From the NCBI RefSeq assembly GCF_052857255.1, contig NC_135497.1, positions 184,081,792-184,145,791 of the forward strand: 64,000 nucleotides of DNA. Direction: 5' to 3'. A program made the position numbers and the translations under genes. Below, piece after piece: positions 41,443-53,124 of this stretch (its first letter is position 1; every line of letters begins with the position of its first letter). The stretch comes from Amblyomma americanum. Lineage: Eukaryota; Arthropoda; Arachnida; Ixodida; Ixodidae. The notes beneath the pieces are model-generated. The model made no database searches, was not told the DNA's origin, and saw nothing but the letters and a program-made list of their open reading frames with translations.

Positions 41443-42145
41443 GAACAAATGTCTCAACAACCATTTTGGTCACACAGCCGTTGAAATCGTGTTGCCGCTG
41501 AGCGGTGGACAAATTGCTGCTTCCAGATATTGCAAATATTTAAGTAAAATACTAGGATTCCGTGTCGGATCCCCTCACTGAAGGCTCTTTTCCTATTCTC
41601 GGCTACACCTTTAATAGCCAAACACGTCGATGTGACCGCGCGCCCGCTGGGAGACTGCGTAGTGGCCTGCGCTGACGCTCGTTACATTGGTTTCGAGACA
41701 TAACTATCAGTCAACCCATTTGCATTTTATACGGCGCATATTTTGTGACCACGGAAAATGCTTCAATATGCGCCGCTTCTTCTTGACGCGTTGTCCAGAA
41801 ACTTCAAACAAATTCTGCCGTACCAAGCATTGGCTCTTCTTTAATCACATTTTTTTTGTTTATTCGTTTCATTCAGAAGCTTGGACGTCATTATCTTGAG
41901 TTACGCGTAATTTAGACAGAACTATACGTACCTCCGCGATAGTTATAGCATCATATCCTTTGAGCAGCAGCTACTGACATGCATCTTTAAGAGCGTTTAA
42001 TTTGACGTGTGATGCGTAGCGTCCAGAGCCAGTTTGCCGCATACATAGAATGCATTATTTTTCCTCAAGAAAAAACAAACAAACAAAAACGAACATTCTA
42101 AAGGTTCGCGTTTATTCAACGCGGATTTCGTTTCAAGGGTGTAAT
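41443..42145. other. Unannotated sequence
   Basis: Nothing recognisable. Frame 41,687-41,899 (plus, 70 codons) has no domain. Confidence 0.4.
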
Positions 42146-42956
42146 TTAAAGGGACTATGCAATGAATTAATTGAGGTTACATAAAGCAGCCGAGAGACTG
42201 GCATCCGATCACTCGTCACCTCAGTGCAAGAATTTTCGAGCTAGCATAACAACCAATATATAGACGATTAAAAATTACGCTCCTCCTCTCTCCCCTCAAC
42301 TCGTACACGTGGGGCACCAGAAAAAAATAAAGAAAACAGCTCTGGGACTGGGCCCCGCCTATGAACACGTCATGCGCTGACGTTCGGTTGCGACTTCCGG
42401 TTGTCGCACCCAGCGCCCCAGCAGCAGCATCACCAGCGTCTCCGCGGTCTCTCTTCGCCTTTCTGGATTACGGCACGCGTCGGATTCTTTGCTTGTCGTC
42501 TGGTGTTGCGGACAAAAAAGACATTGCGAGTGGCTCCGGAACTCCCGACAGAAAAAGGCGGCGGAGGTAAATTGAAACCATATGCGCGAAGGCAGTGACC
42601 TGGCTCGCGCTTGCCCCGAGGGGCTCGCGCAGCGGCACGAGCAGACGACTTTCACTGCTACCGGAAGTGTGCCCGTGACGTCGTGGCTGCCGTGGCTCCA
42701 GCGAATGACAGCGTGTGAGGGCTTGCCGACGTCACGGCACTAGTGACGTCTGTTTTCACGATTTTAGTTGCAAAATCCGTCACTGCGAGAACACCTATCG
42801 GCGAGTGAATTTTGAAAAACATGGTTTTTAAAAATTCATAATAAATTGCCGGCTCAATTCCGAAGACTCATACTTAGTGTGAATGATCCTTAGCATCATT
42901 TCTAAGCATTGAATGCATTTACAAGCGACTTTTAATTCATTGGACAGTCCCTTTGA
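42146..42956. mobile_element. 811-bp MITE with 25-bp TIRs (AAAGGGACT ends)
   Basis: The left end reads TTAAAGGGACTATGCAATGA and the reverse complement of the right end TCAAAGGGACTGTCCAATGA, each continuing ATTAA. In all 22 of 25 match. The interior holds a GC-rich core (42,350-42,750) flanked by AT-rich arms. The frames inside (42,361-42,570 plus; 42,359-42,655 minus) are not recognised. The terminal AAAGGGAC is shared with the element at 28,851. Confidence 0.78.
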
Positions 42957-44944
42957 CGAAGCGAAGGTAAGTTGCGCCAGGAACTGGAAGCTTTTGCTGA
43001 ATGAATAGCAAGGCTGCGCTGAAAGAAATGTCTGACTCTGAACACAGGAGGAGATGCGCAGAAAAAAGCCCAATTTGATGGGGAAAGAAGGAGGCGTAAG
43101 ACAACATCACAGGGAGATACTGCGTTGCACTGCGGCACTGCCACTGTGCAGAGCAATGCGGCATACATCGCTAATTTCGACTGACCACACGACGTATTTG
43201 GAACACGCTGACTCGTTGCGCTACCAGCAGGCTGACAATAATCCGAGATTCAACGCACCGACGGAGCGTATACTCTGTAAGCTGCACTGAAAAGCTGCAT
43301 CTCCGGCATAGATTGGCCCGAGCGCGGTATTACGGTCCGGATTCAAACGCGAGCACTCGCTCGCGTTAATCCTCGAGCGTGAAGCGCAGCATTGCCGAGT
43401 AGTTTGTTGATGAACAAACACTTCGCAAGACCTTTCAAGCGGAAAAGTAAATGAACGTAAAATGCGAAACATTTAATTATCGGCAGCGTTCGCGTCTGAC
43501 ATCATTCCGATCGCGCATATCTGACCGGTGCCGTCGGAGCTTCGTGCTTTCTTTCTTACATTTTTATTTTTCGAACACGGCGCAACACTCGCCTCGTTGC
43601 GAGGTTTCCGTTTCCTGTACTGCACGGCGAACAGCGGAGCCTCGCGAAGGGAAGCGGCGGACGCGCGCTTCTAGCAGTTCACCCTTTTAGCAGTCCGCCC
43701 CGGAATGCACGCGGCGCGCCAGTTTTGCAGTCGCAGCGTAAGACAGCACGGGGAGTCTATTTTTGGAAAGGAGCGACGACGTCTTGATGGAATTCAGTAC
43801 TAGCAACACTGCTGAACACGTGTCGCCGGCAAACGAGAAAAGACCAAGAACAGGCTGCGGTAGAAGCGGGCACATGTTAGGCAAATGGAGACGAAAGCAC
43901 GGGCAGAAAAAAAAGGGGAGCTCAGGAGGGGAAGGCCGGTGGCCGAGCGGCGCTTCCCGCGCTGAAGGAAAAGGCAAGAAGGGAGGGAAGCCCGGCTGCA
44001 GCAGTTGGAAGCGGCGCGTGACCAGCAACGAGCCGGCGCCGCGCGCTCTGCGAGCCGGTCGGCGGCCTAATAGCGCTCGCCGCCGGCATACGGACAGAGC
44101 CACTACGCATTGGCTGCGCGTGACTCGAGTTTTCCTCGCGCCTCTCGGGCACTGCACAGGCCCGGACGGCATCGCACTGCGTGGCCCGGGGCCGCTCTCG
44201 GCAGAGTTTTCCGCGCATGTTTCCAGGAGCGTAGACTGGAGTTTCCTTTCTCTTCTTTCTCTCGCTGCGACGGCCTGCTTGTTTTCTTTTTTTTTTCTCG
44301 CTCGTTTGCTTCTTGCGTCGGCGCCAGTACACCGCCTTGCGTAGGCGCGTGCAAATATTTCAAATGTCGCGAAGTGCGCTTGCATCATGTTCGCTCCTGA
44401 ATGCTGGGCTGGCTTCCCGCTCCGGGAACTCTTTGCGCAGGCCTAAAATTGCGCGGTGAGCTAGAGAGCCGGGGAAGAAAAAGGAAAAAAAAAACATCAA
44501 GAAAAATGCTTCAAACGCTCTTTCGTCTGCTAGCGTTATAAGAATGCTGTTCGTGAGCCGGGCTTATTATGAATGCTCATGTGTGCGCGCAAAATACACG
44601 CCCGTATCACTTCTCTAACTAAGGCAGGAGTGAGGTTATGTACACTGTGAAAAACGACTGGAAAGGGCGCGATGAGGGTTGTCGACAGAAGAACGGGTCG
44701 CGTGCCATAAAAACCGTTACTTGGATTGGAGGAGTAGATACACGTCGAAGCTGTGAATCAGATATCCTTGACACGGGGGCGGGGGCAACAAAACTGCTGC
44801 ACTACATCATACAGAATGCGTCAAAAGGATGCGTATAACAATGTAATTTTTAAAAAGCTACAATCCTAATTGTGCGCGCCTGTAGAAAAATAATGGATGT
44901 ATTACTAAAGAATCACTTTCTGTTGGGTAGTAGGTCTTCGATGC
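42957..44944. other. Unannotated; CpG-rich 43,480-44,470
   Basis: Long overlapping frames on both strands (43,687-44,388 minus, 233 codons; 43,763-44,344 plus, 193 codons) occupy the same GC-rich DNA. Both cannot be genes and neither has a domain. The block may be a regulatory CpG-rich region. Confidence 0.4.
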
Positions 44945-45044
44945 TCTTTGACGAACCAGCACAAAAGGACAACAGACAAGTAGAAGAAGGACAACGTGGA
45001 CGGAAGCGCTTGTCCGCTGCCCTTTTGCGCTGCTTCATCAAAGA
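44945..45044. mobile_element. Hairpin element, 36-bp arms
   Basis: The left arm 44,945-44,980 starts TCTTTGACGAACCAGCACAA. The reverse complement of the right arm 45,009-45,044 starts TCTTTGATGAAGCAGCGCAA. About 29 of 36 positions match and most mismatches are G/A changes compatible with G-U pairing. The loop is 28 nt. In design it resembles the hairpin inserted at 53,471 (GCGC-CAAAA and AAGGACA motifs in the stem). Confidence 0.68.
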
Positions 45045-46317
45045 TCACAAAAGAATCGCTACTTCCCTCCTATACAGACATATTCGATATCAAGCACTTG
45101 TGCTAGAGCATTTGTGGGAAAGAATGAATTGTGCATCCTAAAATGTAGCTACGTTCAGGCATATGTAGCTGATTCCACACCATAAAAGTGAATCTTGAAT
45201 ATATAGCTTCCACGGCATTGCTACGAAGTGGAGTAAGGACACTTGGCCCTCCTTCGGCAGCTCTAGAAGAGGAAGTATCTGGCAGAAGTTGCAGCTCTAA
45301 AGACAGCAACAGCAAGAGCTGACTTTTTTTGCTTCGGATGCTGCTAAGCAAGGTTTACACACTTAAGCAGCCTTAAGCAGCCGCCCCACATTTTCGTGGT
45401 GGCTCTAGATGAGCGCGGTGCAGCTGGGGTGCCACTTGTCGCCAGCCTCGGCACAGGCTGTTGCCTGTAGCCGAGCCAGCGCCTCGAGCGCGAACAAGAT
45501 GCGGACCTTCTTAATGCTCAGCATCACGACGAAAAAGGTTGGCGATGAAACGCATTGCTTCTTCTTGCTTGTTTTCTTTTTTTGTGCACTACTCATCCTT
45601 TTTCACTTAACCCTTTGTTTGCGCCCCCATTTTCAGCATGAGCGGCTTCCAACTAGCCCAACTTTCCGCTCTGCTTAACCCTACAAAGTTAATGTGAATC
45701 GTAAGCATTCAACAAATCCAAGGAGAGTCAGAAGGGAGACCGCCCCCCCCCCCCCCCCCCCCCCTCACCTTTCCCGGTCCCTCTCTCTACAGAAGAAAAG
45801 GAAAAAGTCCATGAGAAACAAGGAAATCTACAGGAGAATCCGAAAGATGTCCATAACGAATTTCATCAGCATCCTCCACGGCCAGCCGCAACACTATTAT
45901 ACGGATGAAAACAGGCGCACTGCCTTAGTTGGAGTTGCTGAAGTAACACGAAGAGGCAGCAGCGATTGTGCACGTGAAGAAATCACTTGTGCAGCACACA
46001 GTTGGTCAAAGCACTCGTTCAGCAAAAGCTGTATAGGAAATTTTCTTTCAGGTAAAATGAAAGCCCGCTGCTCACGCGATGGCCGCTCCCAGGTAGGCCT
46101 GGAAGTAGCCGCTCTCGAGAACGCGTACACTGTGATCACTCGATAAGGCTGGGTTTCGCAGTAGTTTCCTTCGTGGTATTACGATGCAGCTGTCGCGTCA
46201 CTCCATGACCCCGGGAAACGACTGAGGCTTCGCGTCGTCCTAAGCCCTGCGCTTCTTTCACGTCCGCTTCGCGTGGCCTGTGGCGCGCGTCAACTGCCCC
46301 CTCACCTAGTCGCTCGC
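45045..46317. other. Unannotated with a C22 run
   Basis: The frame 45,694-46,146 (plus) runs through the C run and has no domain. The minus frame 45,405-45,596 is unrecognised. Confidence 0.4.
45743..45764. repeat. Poly(C), 22 bases
   Basis: An uninterrupted C run, preceded by GACCG and followed by TCACC. Confidence 0.97.
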
Positions 46318-46475
46318 ACCGAGGTAGAGAACGTGAGGGCCTTGAAGAATAACTTCGTGAACGTCGCCGCAAACGCGGGAGCAAGCGACGACTGCGTGAA
46401 GATCCGGAGTTGGGCGCTCGTGAATATATGGAGAGGAAGCGTCAACGTCGAGAGGGCCTTGACGCGCGAGCTATA
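46318..46475 (+). pseudogene. Arginine-rich STPR-like coding remnant
   Basis: One plus-strand frame reads GREREGLEE, then an in-frame TAA, then LRERRRKRGSKRRLRED and PELGAREYMERKRQRREGLD. The repeated pattern RED-PELGAREYMERKRQRR resembles 23-residue STPR-type units. The in-frame stop and lack of a start mark a remnant. It is related in style, not clearly in sequence, to the ORF at 28,417. Confidence 0.4.
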
Positions 46476-46721
46476 GCGATGCCTGTAAACTGACACAATG
46501 GTGCCAGGGATCACACACAGTGCGGTGCTCACACACGCAGCCGATGCCGCCGGCCGCCAGAGGTTGGAGAACCGCGATGGTGTGCCGCTTAGGCGCTTCA
46601 GCGCCGGTTCAACGCCAGCTTGTTCAACGTCAACCTCACAGTTCAACTCAGTTCCGCTGCGAGTTGAATGCTTAGTTCTACTTCTACAGCTTTCCAGCTT
46701 CGCAGATGATGAAAATTTGGC

Positions 46722-46795
46722 GCTGTTCCTGGACTCGAACCCGAGATCACCATTTGCCCAGGGCAGCCTTCCGACTAATTAAGTTAACCGGCATA
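46722..46795 (-). repeat. tRNA-like fragment with B box, minus strand
   Basis: GGTTCGAGTCC on the minus strand is a B box, with TTAGTCGGAAGGCTGCCCTG upstream. I cannot build a full cloverleaf. A SINE head or tRNA pseudogene is more likely than a functional gene. Confidence 0.45.
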
Positions 46796-48639
46796 GCTTG
46801 CGGGCGCAGTTCGGCCGCGTCCTGCCACCTGCCTCTATAGAGAGTTTTTTTTATTCTCCCAATTGTTTCGGCTTGCTCTTATGAATTACGCGATCCTGAA
46901 TTATTCACAGCACCAACCTGACAACTGTTTTCTTTGCATTGGTGCGTAACAGATCTCGGAAGACATGCAGCCGGCTACGAGTGTCCTCGTTGTAGAATAC
47001 GAAATACCGTTGATTAAGAAAAAAAAACAAAGGAAACGACAACATCGAAGGTTTAAAAGACAGGACACAAAGCACGTGCAATCGGCACGCCAACACCTCT
47101 CACCTGCGAAGCAGGCCCCCTACATTTACGAGCCTTTAAAGCGCAGCTACAGAGTTGCAGCTAAAGCTTCGCAGGCGGAGCTGGAGGTTCTTTTCCTACC
47201 CTTTAAGTACGCTGTTTACATTCGAATGTCCCAAGTCAACGTTACACAGCGCTGAACGAGCATTTGGTGCTCGCTTCCGGCTTTTCTGTCCAGGAAGGCG
47301 CATTAGTTGGCCCCTGTGAGTACCTTTTCGCCGGCGATACACGCGGGTGCGCTGCTGCCGTTCGAGTCGCTTCCTGCGCGGATAAATTACACGGTGATTG
47401 CCCGCGTCCAGAGCCCCCGCCCTGCGAGAAGCAAATCCGCATTCGCAAAGAGCGAAGAAGGGGGGGGGGGCAAAAAAAAAGGAACGAGGGTGACTTTTTC
47501 ACGCGCGCGTGGCAGCCACGCGCTGCCTGCGGCACGGTGCAAAAAGCGCGACCTCCCCGCTACTAACGAGCCAATTACAAGGTGCTGCTGCTGCCGCCAC
47601 TACGCGCGCCAGTCTCCCCGGGCGCGCTCTTGCTTCCGCGCCCCGATCACCGGGATTTGCTTTTAAATCCGTTCACTCTGAGCCTTTCTTTTTCGCACCG
47701 ATACGTATAGCGCAAGCTCCGGTGGGCAATTTGATACGGTTATTAACCGCACCTCGGAGCACTGTGAGTGCGTGCGTGTTTTGTTTTGTCATCGGTATGG
47801 TTCTTGATCCGTGTCCGTCGTTAAAACTTCGCAGAATCAAAGGTGGTTCAATTGATCGGAAGGTAAGAAGGGTATGGTTAAAGGATCTCGCCGCTGCCGC
47901 CGCGCTTCGCATTCATTGGGCCGCCCTTACTTTGTTTACCCGCTCCTCCCCAGGCGCCGTTCGCCGCAGCCTTCGGTTGGGCGAGTTTTGCTCTTTTGCT
48001 CCTTTTCGACCAAGGAGGAAATGCGCCAAGGAGCGTAAACAAAAGCGCATGCGCGAGATTGTTGTTTGCGTTACCGGGGAGCTGCGCGCCCATAACCTAA
48101 TTAGTAGTTGTCGAAACAGCTTAAAGAGTGCGCAAGTTTTACCGCAACCCAGCTAGCGGATCTGGCCACCCTCTCGATGCGAGCCTCGGAAGAAGACAAG
48201 GGAACAAAATGTCAAGTGAAGGTAACAGTACGCCAGGAATAAATAAAAGAAAAAGAAAATTGCTCAACAGGAACCAGGCAATGCTTCTCGGGAGCCAATT
48301 AATGACGACAAGCAGCAACAGCCGCAAACACACGCACACAAAGCACAGAGGGTTCGCACTCGACTCGAGGAGTGCAGCTGACCCGGTCTTCTGGAAGAGC
48401 TGCCACACCGATTGCGAAGCCTGCGGCCCGAATCACGCGTCATTACGAAAGACGTGCGGCACTGACGTCACGCGTGTAGCTGCGAAGCACTGCCCTTCTC
48501 CCGTCTTTGTTTCCTTTTCGTGCCGTTCATTTATTTGCCAGCGGGTTCCGAAGCTCTTTTGGCGAAGCTTGAGCCAATTGCGTTCCCTTGTCGTTCGGCG
48601 GGAAGCGCGTTGCTCGGCGCGTGAACCGGTGGCGCACTG
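46796..48639. other. Unannotated; CpG-rich from 47,240
   Basis: A 215-codon plus-strand frame (47,509-48,156) lies in GC-rich DNA and has no domain. Overlapping frames exist on both strands. A GGAAGGTAAG donor-like site lies at 47,858. I make no gene call. Confidence 0.4.
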
Positions 48640-48689
48640 CGCGCCCCAGCCACGTGCAATATGCCCGCCCCCGAGGAAATTTTTCTCCG

Positions 48690-48960
48690 CTGCGGTTGTT
48701 TCCAGCGGACAGCGTGCACAGGGAAGACCACGGTCCAGACCCGACTGAAGCGCCCGCAGCGGCGGTCTTGTTCCGCCGCCGCCTTGTCAGCAAGTCGGGG
48801 GGCCCACTCGCCGCCCGTAATCTGATTGCCAGCAAGTTCGCTGCCACCGCATCGACCCAGGCGGCGCTACAGTGCTCGGCGTGCTCCGTCGTTCGGGCGA
48901 AAATTGGAGCCAGTGCACTGCATACGCCTCGCGGCTGTTGAAAGCGATTGCGCCCATGTA
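48690..48960 (+). repeat. Dispersed repeat, copy 1 (partner at 61.1 kb)
   Basis: Shares long near-identical stretches with 61,130-61,420, including CCGCCTTGTCAGCAAGTCGG, GCAAGTTCGCTGCCACCGCA and TCGACCCAGGCGGCGCTACA. Similarity begins upstream of a splice-acceptor-like TTGTTTCCAG and ends after GCGGCTGTTGAAA. One frame is open across it (LVSKSGGPLAARNLIASKFA). The partner keeps the second half of that frame but the first half is frameshifted. Unknown family: a transposon fragment or a duplicated exon. Confidence 0.8.
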
Positions 48961-51900
48961 CGCGGGTTATTCTTCCTTAATTGCGCCGAATTCAAATAGC
49001 GTTAGGTGAGATTTGTCGGCATGGTATAGTGCAACTGGAATTGGCGATGCTCCGCAGAATGGGTTAGATGAGCAATTCAGCATTGTAAGCAGGCGAAATT
49101 TTCTTTACGTGCATTGCGTAATAGGAACGGTGAAAGTAGCGGAAAAGGACACAAACTAAACCCGTTTTCGCATCAGCGTATCTTTTATTCCTTTCCATTC
49201 GTGGGAGAAGTAAATTATGGAAAAGCGTCGTGTACGTCGACGGCGGCGCTCCCCAAGCACTGTCAACAGGTCGGACGTCCAGCAACACTTGTCTGGCTCC
49301 TGTGTCCCTTGAGTATTTCGTTGGCATCATGAGCGGTATTGGATTATATGGAGAGCAGTGCTTTTCTTTGCTCGTTTGAATTTCCTTCAGCTTTCCCATT
49401 TGCAAACAGTCAACTGCTTCACGCCGCATTCACGTTCACATGTGATCCCGCTGAGGTGTTACGGCTCACGGCCGATTCCAGCAGCGCATGCATGGATAGC
49501 AGCCCCGCCCTCCCTCTGCCCTTAGCCGTTGACACCTATTCTCGCGCCCGGAAGGCACGCTTTCAAACTCACATTCGTGTACTACCGGTGACAAAAGTGC
49601 GCAGGACGCGCAAGGGCCCACCGAAATGTAGCGCTGCGTCACGTGGCGGCTTGACGCTGCTATCGTGACTAAGTCCATTCGTGCTGGAGAAGGTAGCCGC
49701 CCGAGAGTGTCCCCGGAGTAGTGTTCGGATCCGCTCCTTAGGTTTGATGCGAGAAGCTGCGCCGCGGCGCGCTGCTGATAAAATACAGGTAAATGTAGCC
49801 TATCTGAGTGGGGTGTTGACGACACCTTATCAGAGCAACAGCAGGAGGAACGCCAGCCTCTCCACTCTTCTTCTCCAAGCGCTTCTTAGCGCTTGAAATG
49901 GACCCGCCTTGTATGGTCGCGATAGCAGAGCTCCAGATCACCAGGAGGAGCGCGCATTCGATTCTCCCAGTGCTCGCGTGTCCTAACTACTTTTATCTCT
50001 CATAGTATAGCCTGCGGCAGGAAGTTTTTTAGCTCTACGTGCCTAAGGATAAGACCTCGAAAAAAAAAAAGAAAAGAATGAAGGTTTTTTGTAGCGTGGA
50101 ATTCATTTCCTAAAAACGTGGTACGGCACGCACCCGAGCAGTATGAAGTTACTTTATCCAACGTGAATGAACATTTTTCTTTTTCTCATGCCAACCGACA
50201 CTTCCTGTCACGCATAAGATAACGTAATAACACTTTTCGATTGATTAGGCGGCTGCATGGATTGAAACAAAACATGGCCCCCATGCCCATTGTCACTTTA
50301 CGATGGTGAGCACATTAGCCGTTGCTTGTTTATCCTTTTTTTTAATCTTCCTTCGAGAGCATAGCGCTGCACCACAGACAGTTTCGAGGCCAAACTTTTA
50401 TTCACAAATGCCAAAAAGGTGCTACTAAGCAGATACAATAGCCAAGAGGTTCAAATTATTATTTAACTGGTTCACCGGCGACGTCATGTCCGCTTCTTGG
50501 CTGCAAGACCATAGAGGTCGTCCTCTACTAACGGAGACAATAGGCGCTCCTAAGGCCCGTCGTTATGACTTCGGCAGTTATTTGCTCGCTCTAATTTGCT
50601 GAAAACATTCCCGGCAGCCGATGGGACATATTATAAAGGCGAAGGCCGCCGTCCTGCTCCACCTTGATGTTCAATTCTGCTCGAGCCCCGGAAGCGCGCA
50701 CGGAGAGGGCCAACGCGCCGTGTTCGGCCGAAACTTGTCGGGCGGCCGTACCGTAGCACGGTAGCCAGCTCCGCGTGGCAGAGTTTTCTTTTAGCAGATT
50801 GCTCACAGGGCCGTGCGCAACTAGCGAAAGACAAGTTTTTCGAGAACGCGGGCCGAGTTCGCAGCGCTGCAACAGCGTCCAAAACGGAGAAGTAATAAGA
50901 AAATACAAAATCGCATGGGGGGGGGGGGGGGGGGGGGGGCTAATTAGGCAAATGCAGCGGCCGACTGCGAGTGTCGTCGCTGTCACGTCTGTGCCAAATA
51001 GTCGCGTCGCTATGGCGGGCAGGCTTCGCAAACGAAGCTCTGAGCCAACGTAACGAGATACTGCCGCCCCGACCGATGAGAGAGAATGAAGGGGAAAAAA
51101 AAAGAAACACACTGAAAGGAACCGAACAAGTCAGAAACGCACGTCTGCTTCCCTTGCGGCCACTTTTCGAACCGTACGGCACTCGCCATTTTCGCGTAGC
51201 GGGAAATGCATTTGGAGTAGTGCAGGTGGAGGAACCTGGCGAGGACTCACCTCTGGCCAATCACGTCAATGCGGGGAAAGAATGTGCTTTGCAGAAGCAC
51301 AAGCAAAGAGGCACATGGAGGTACAAATGGGGCGGGGGGGGGGGGTTGCAGAATGGAAATGTCCCGAGCTACACAGCTCCGACACACTGGATCGCATTTT
51401 TTCTACATACAAGAAGAACACAAAGCGGAGTTAAATAACCCGATGTGCGCAGAAACAGACGGAGAAATGATTATAGTTTCTGCGAAAGACGCGAAACGGG
51501 CGTTACGCGCATGTATGTAGGATATGACCATCCTGCACAACCGCGCTGGCTTGCACTGCTACTCATCTCTGCCATGTTCACATCTCCTCTTGCTTACAAG
51601 AGGTCGCCCATGGGAGGAGCCCATTCTCTTGCATGCACTAACGGAGGCAAAAGTTCCCAGGATGCGCGATCATCCGAAAAAAAAAAAAGAATGTGTCGTT
51701 GGCGACGCGATATTTTTGTATCGCCGTGACCATTTCGCCTAAAAGGGGCGGCCATCTGAAAATGTCCCTAAAACAGTGTTCCAATCCTGAGGCTTCATGC
51801 GCGAATGAATACTCCGGCAGCCTCAGAATTGAGCAGCTGGTGCCGGCTGCTTAGTGCTGGCATACGCCGGGAAGCGCGCCAGCTTTGCCGACTCACCGTG

Positions 51901-52186
51901 TGGTCTGTTTCTCGCACCCAAGCCCAAGGGACGCAGAGCACGCGCTTCCACACGAGAACCCCTACGCGCGCTGGTGACGCTGTGATGCATTTGAGCCAAC
52001 GGCTGCGCATACTGGGCACTTTTGTCATAGACAGTGCATTCGCCTGCGCATTGATTGCGTACCTACTCGAACCCGGCATAGATTTCGACATATCAGCGTG
52101 ACGTCTACATCGAATCATCAAGCAAATTAACGAATTTAAGTAAAGGGCGTAAGACTTAAAACGGAGCAGAGCGATTTACTATATAA
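48961..52186. other. Unannotated with G runs
   Basis: G23 lies at 50,917-50,939 and a shorter G run at 51,332-51,343. The frames 50,591-51,112 (minus) and 50,971-51,438 (plus) cross these runs and are not credible. A donor-like CCAGAG then GTGAGT lies at 51,247-51,257 (minus) without a good acceptor. Confidence 0.4.
50917..50939. repeat. Poly(G), 23 bases
   Basis: An uninterrupted run of G. Confidence 0.97.
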
Positions 52187-52462
52187 ATATACCAGGTGTC
52201 TCAGCGAGAACTTTCGAAAATTTCTAAACTAGGCTTTTAGGGGTAAAAATATAGCTTTGCGGCATTGTATTACGAGTGTCGACGGACACCAGAAAACCGG
52301 TGAATCGCCTTAAGTGGTAAGCTGGTGAACTAATTTTTAACAATTAACTTTTTAACTATTACAGTTAGCCGCCTAGTTGCAATTAGAGATTTGTTGCTGG
52401 TCGTAAGTAATAGTTATATGAGTTTTTAGAATTTCGAAATCGCGTTTACCCTGGGTCACTGG
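52187..52462 (+). mobile_element. Fold-back element, left half only, near assembly gap
   Basis: It starts ATACCAGGTGTCTCAGCGAG, the best-preserved end of this family, and contains GTTAGCCGCCTAGTTGCAAT and AACCGGTGAATCGCC as in the 20.2-kb copy. Homology is lost near 52,462, about 50 bp before the N gap. Either truncation or misassembly at the gap could explain the missing right half. Confidence 0.82.
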
Positions 52463-52514
52463 AGTCTCCCCGTTCTCCAACGTCGTCGCTGCACACGGCC
52501 CACTGCCAGCGCAC

Positions 52515-52614
52515 NNNNNNNNNNNNNNNNNNNNNNNNNNNNNNNNNNNNNNNNNNNNNNNNNNNNNNNNNNNNNNNNNNNNNNNNNNNNNNNNNNNNNN
52601 NNNNNNNNNNNNNN
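52515..52614. other. Assembly gap (100 N)
   Basis: Exactly 100 N, the conventional length for a gap of unknown size. Open frames written across it are meaningless. Confidence 0.99.
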
Positions 52615-53024
52615 TCGGTGCGGCGTACGCATTCCTCGCAAGGCATTTCTGTAATGCGGTGAAGGGCCGTGACCCGCGTTTTCAAGACACTGCGGCGAAG
52701 CCAACCTGAACGGGCACTCGCGACGAAATCGTCGTCGCGCCCCCTCTTCTGCAACGGGCCCTATCGGCTTCAGCACCTAAAAAATGGAGCTAAATATCCC
52801 GAATACGTCTCTCCCTGACCGCTACGTCATTATTCTTCCAAGAGCCGTGTTCTAGGCACTGAAGCGCTTTGGTTGGTGCACGCTCATTCGACCGCATGGT
52901 GGGCGTTCTGTGAGCGTGTTAAGGACGCCCGCAATTCGCATTGGCGGCGCACGAAGCGCCAGCTATGTTGACCTTGGTATACATGGTGGCAGTCCCGTTG
53001 GCATCCGACGATTGCAACCAAGGT
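52615..53024. other. Unannotated sequence after the gap
   Basis: GC-moderate sequence with no recognisable gene or element. Confidence 0.4.
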
Positions 53025-53108
53025 CGCGCGCCGCTATAGCGAAGCAACGGCTGTAACGAAAAAATCGCGGGGCCCGTTTCTACTTCGTTATACAACAGGT
53101 TCCAAGTG
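53025..53108 (-). mobile_element. Truncated pogo-like MITE
   Basis: Minus strand: CACTTGGAACCTGTTGTATA, ACGAAG, GGGCCCCGCGAT, TTCGTTACAGCC. It matches the order of motifs in the left part of the MITE at 41,281 (GAACCTCGTTATAAC, GGGCCCGACGATC, TTCGTTATAGCC). TA follows the element end (53,109-53,110). The other terminus is not visible. Confidence 0.72.
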
Positions 53109-53124
53109 TACTAGTATGCTATAT

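Noticed and set aside
43687..44388. Overlapping 233- and 193-codon frames on opposite strands
   Set aside because: Both use the same CpG-rich DNA, with biased composition and no domain.
47509..48156. 215-codon plus-strand frame
   Set aside because: GC-rich chance frame, no recognised domain, and overlapping frames on both strands.
51247..51300. Minus-strand donor CCAGAG then GTGAGT
   Set aside because: No convincing acceptor or start codon goes with it.
52446..52776. Minus-strand frames running through the N block
   Set aside because: The frames only exist because N was translated as X. The flanks show no domain.
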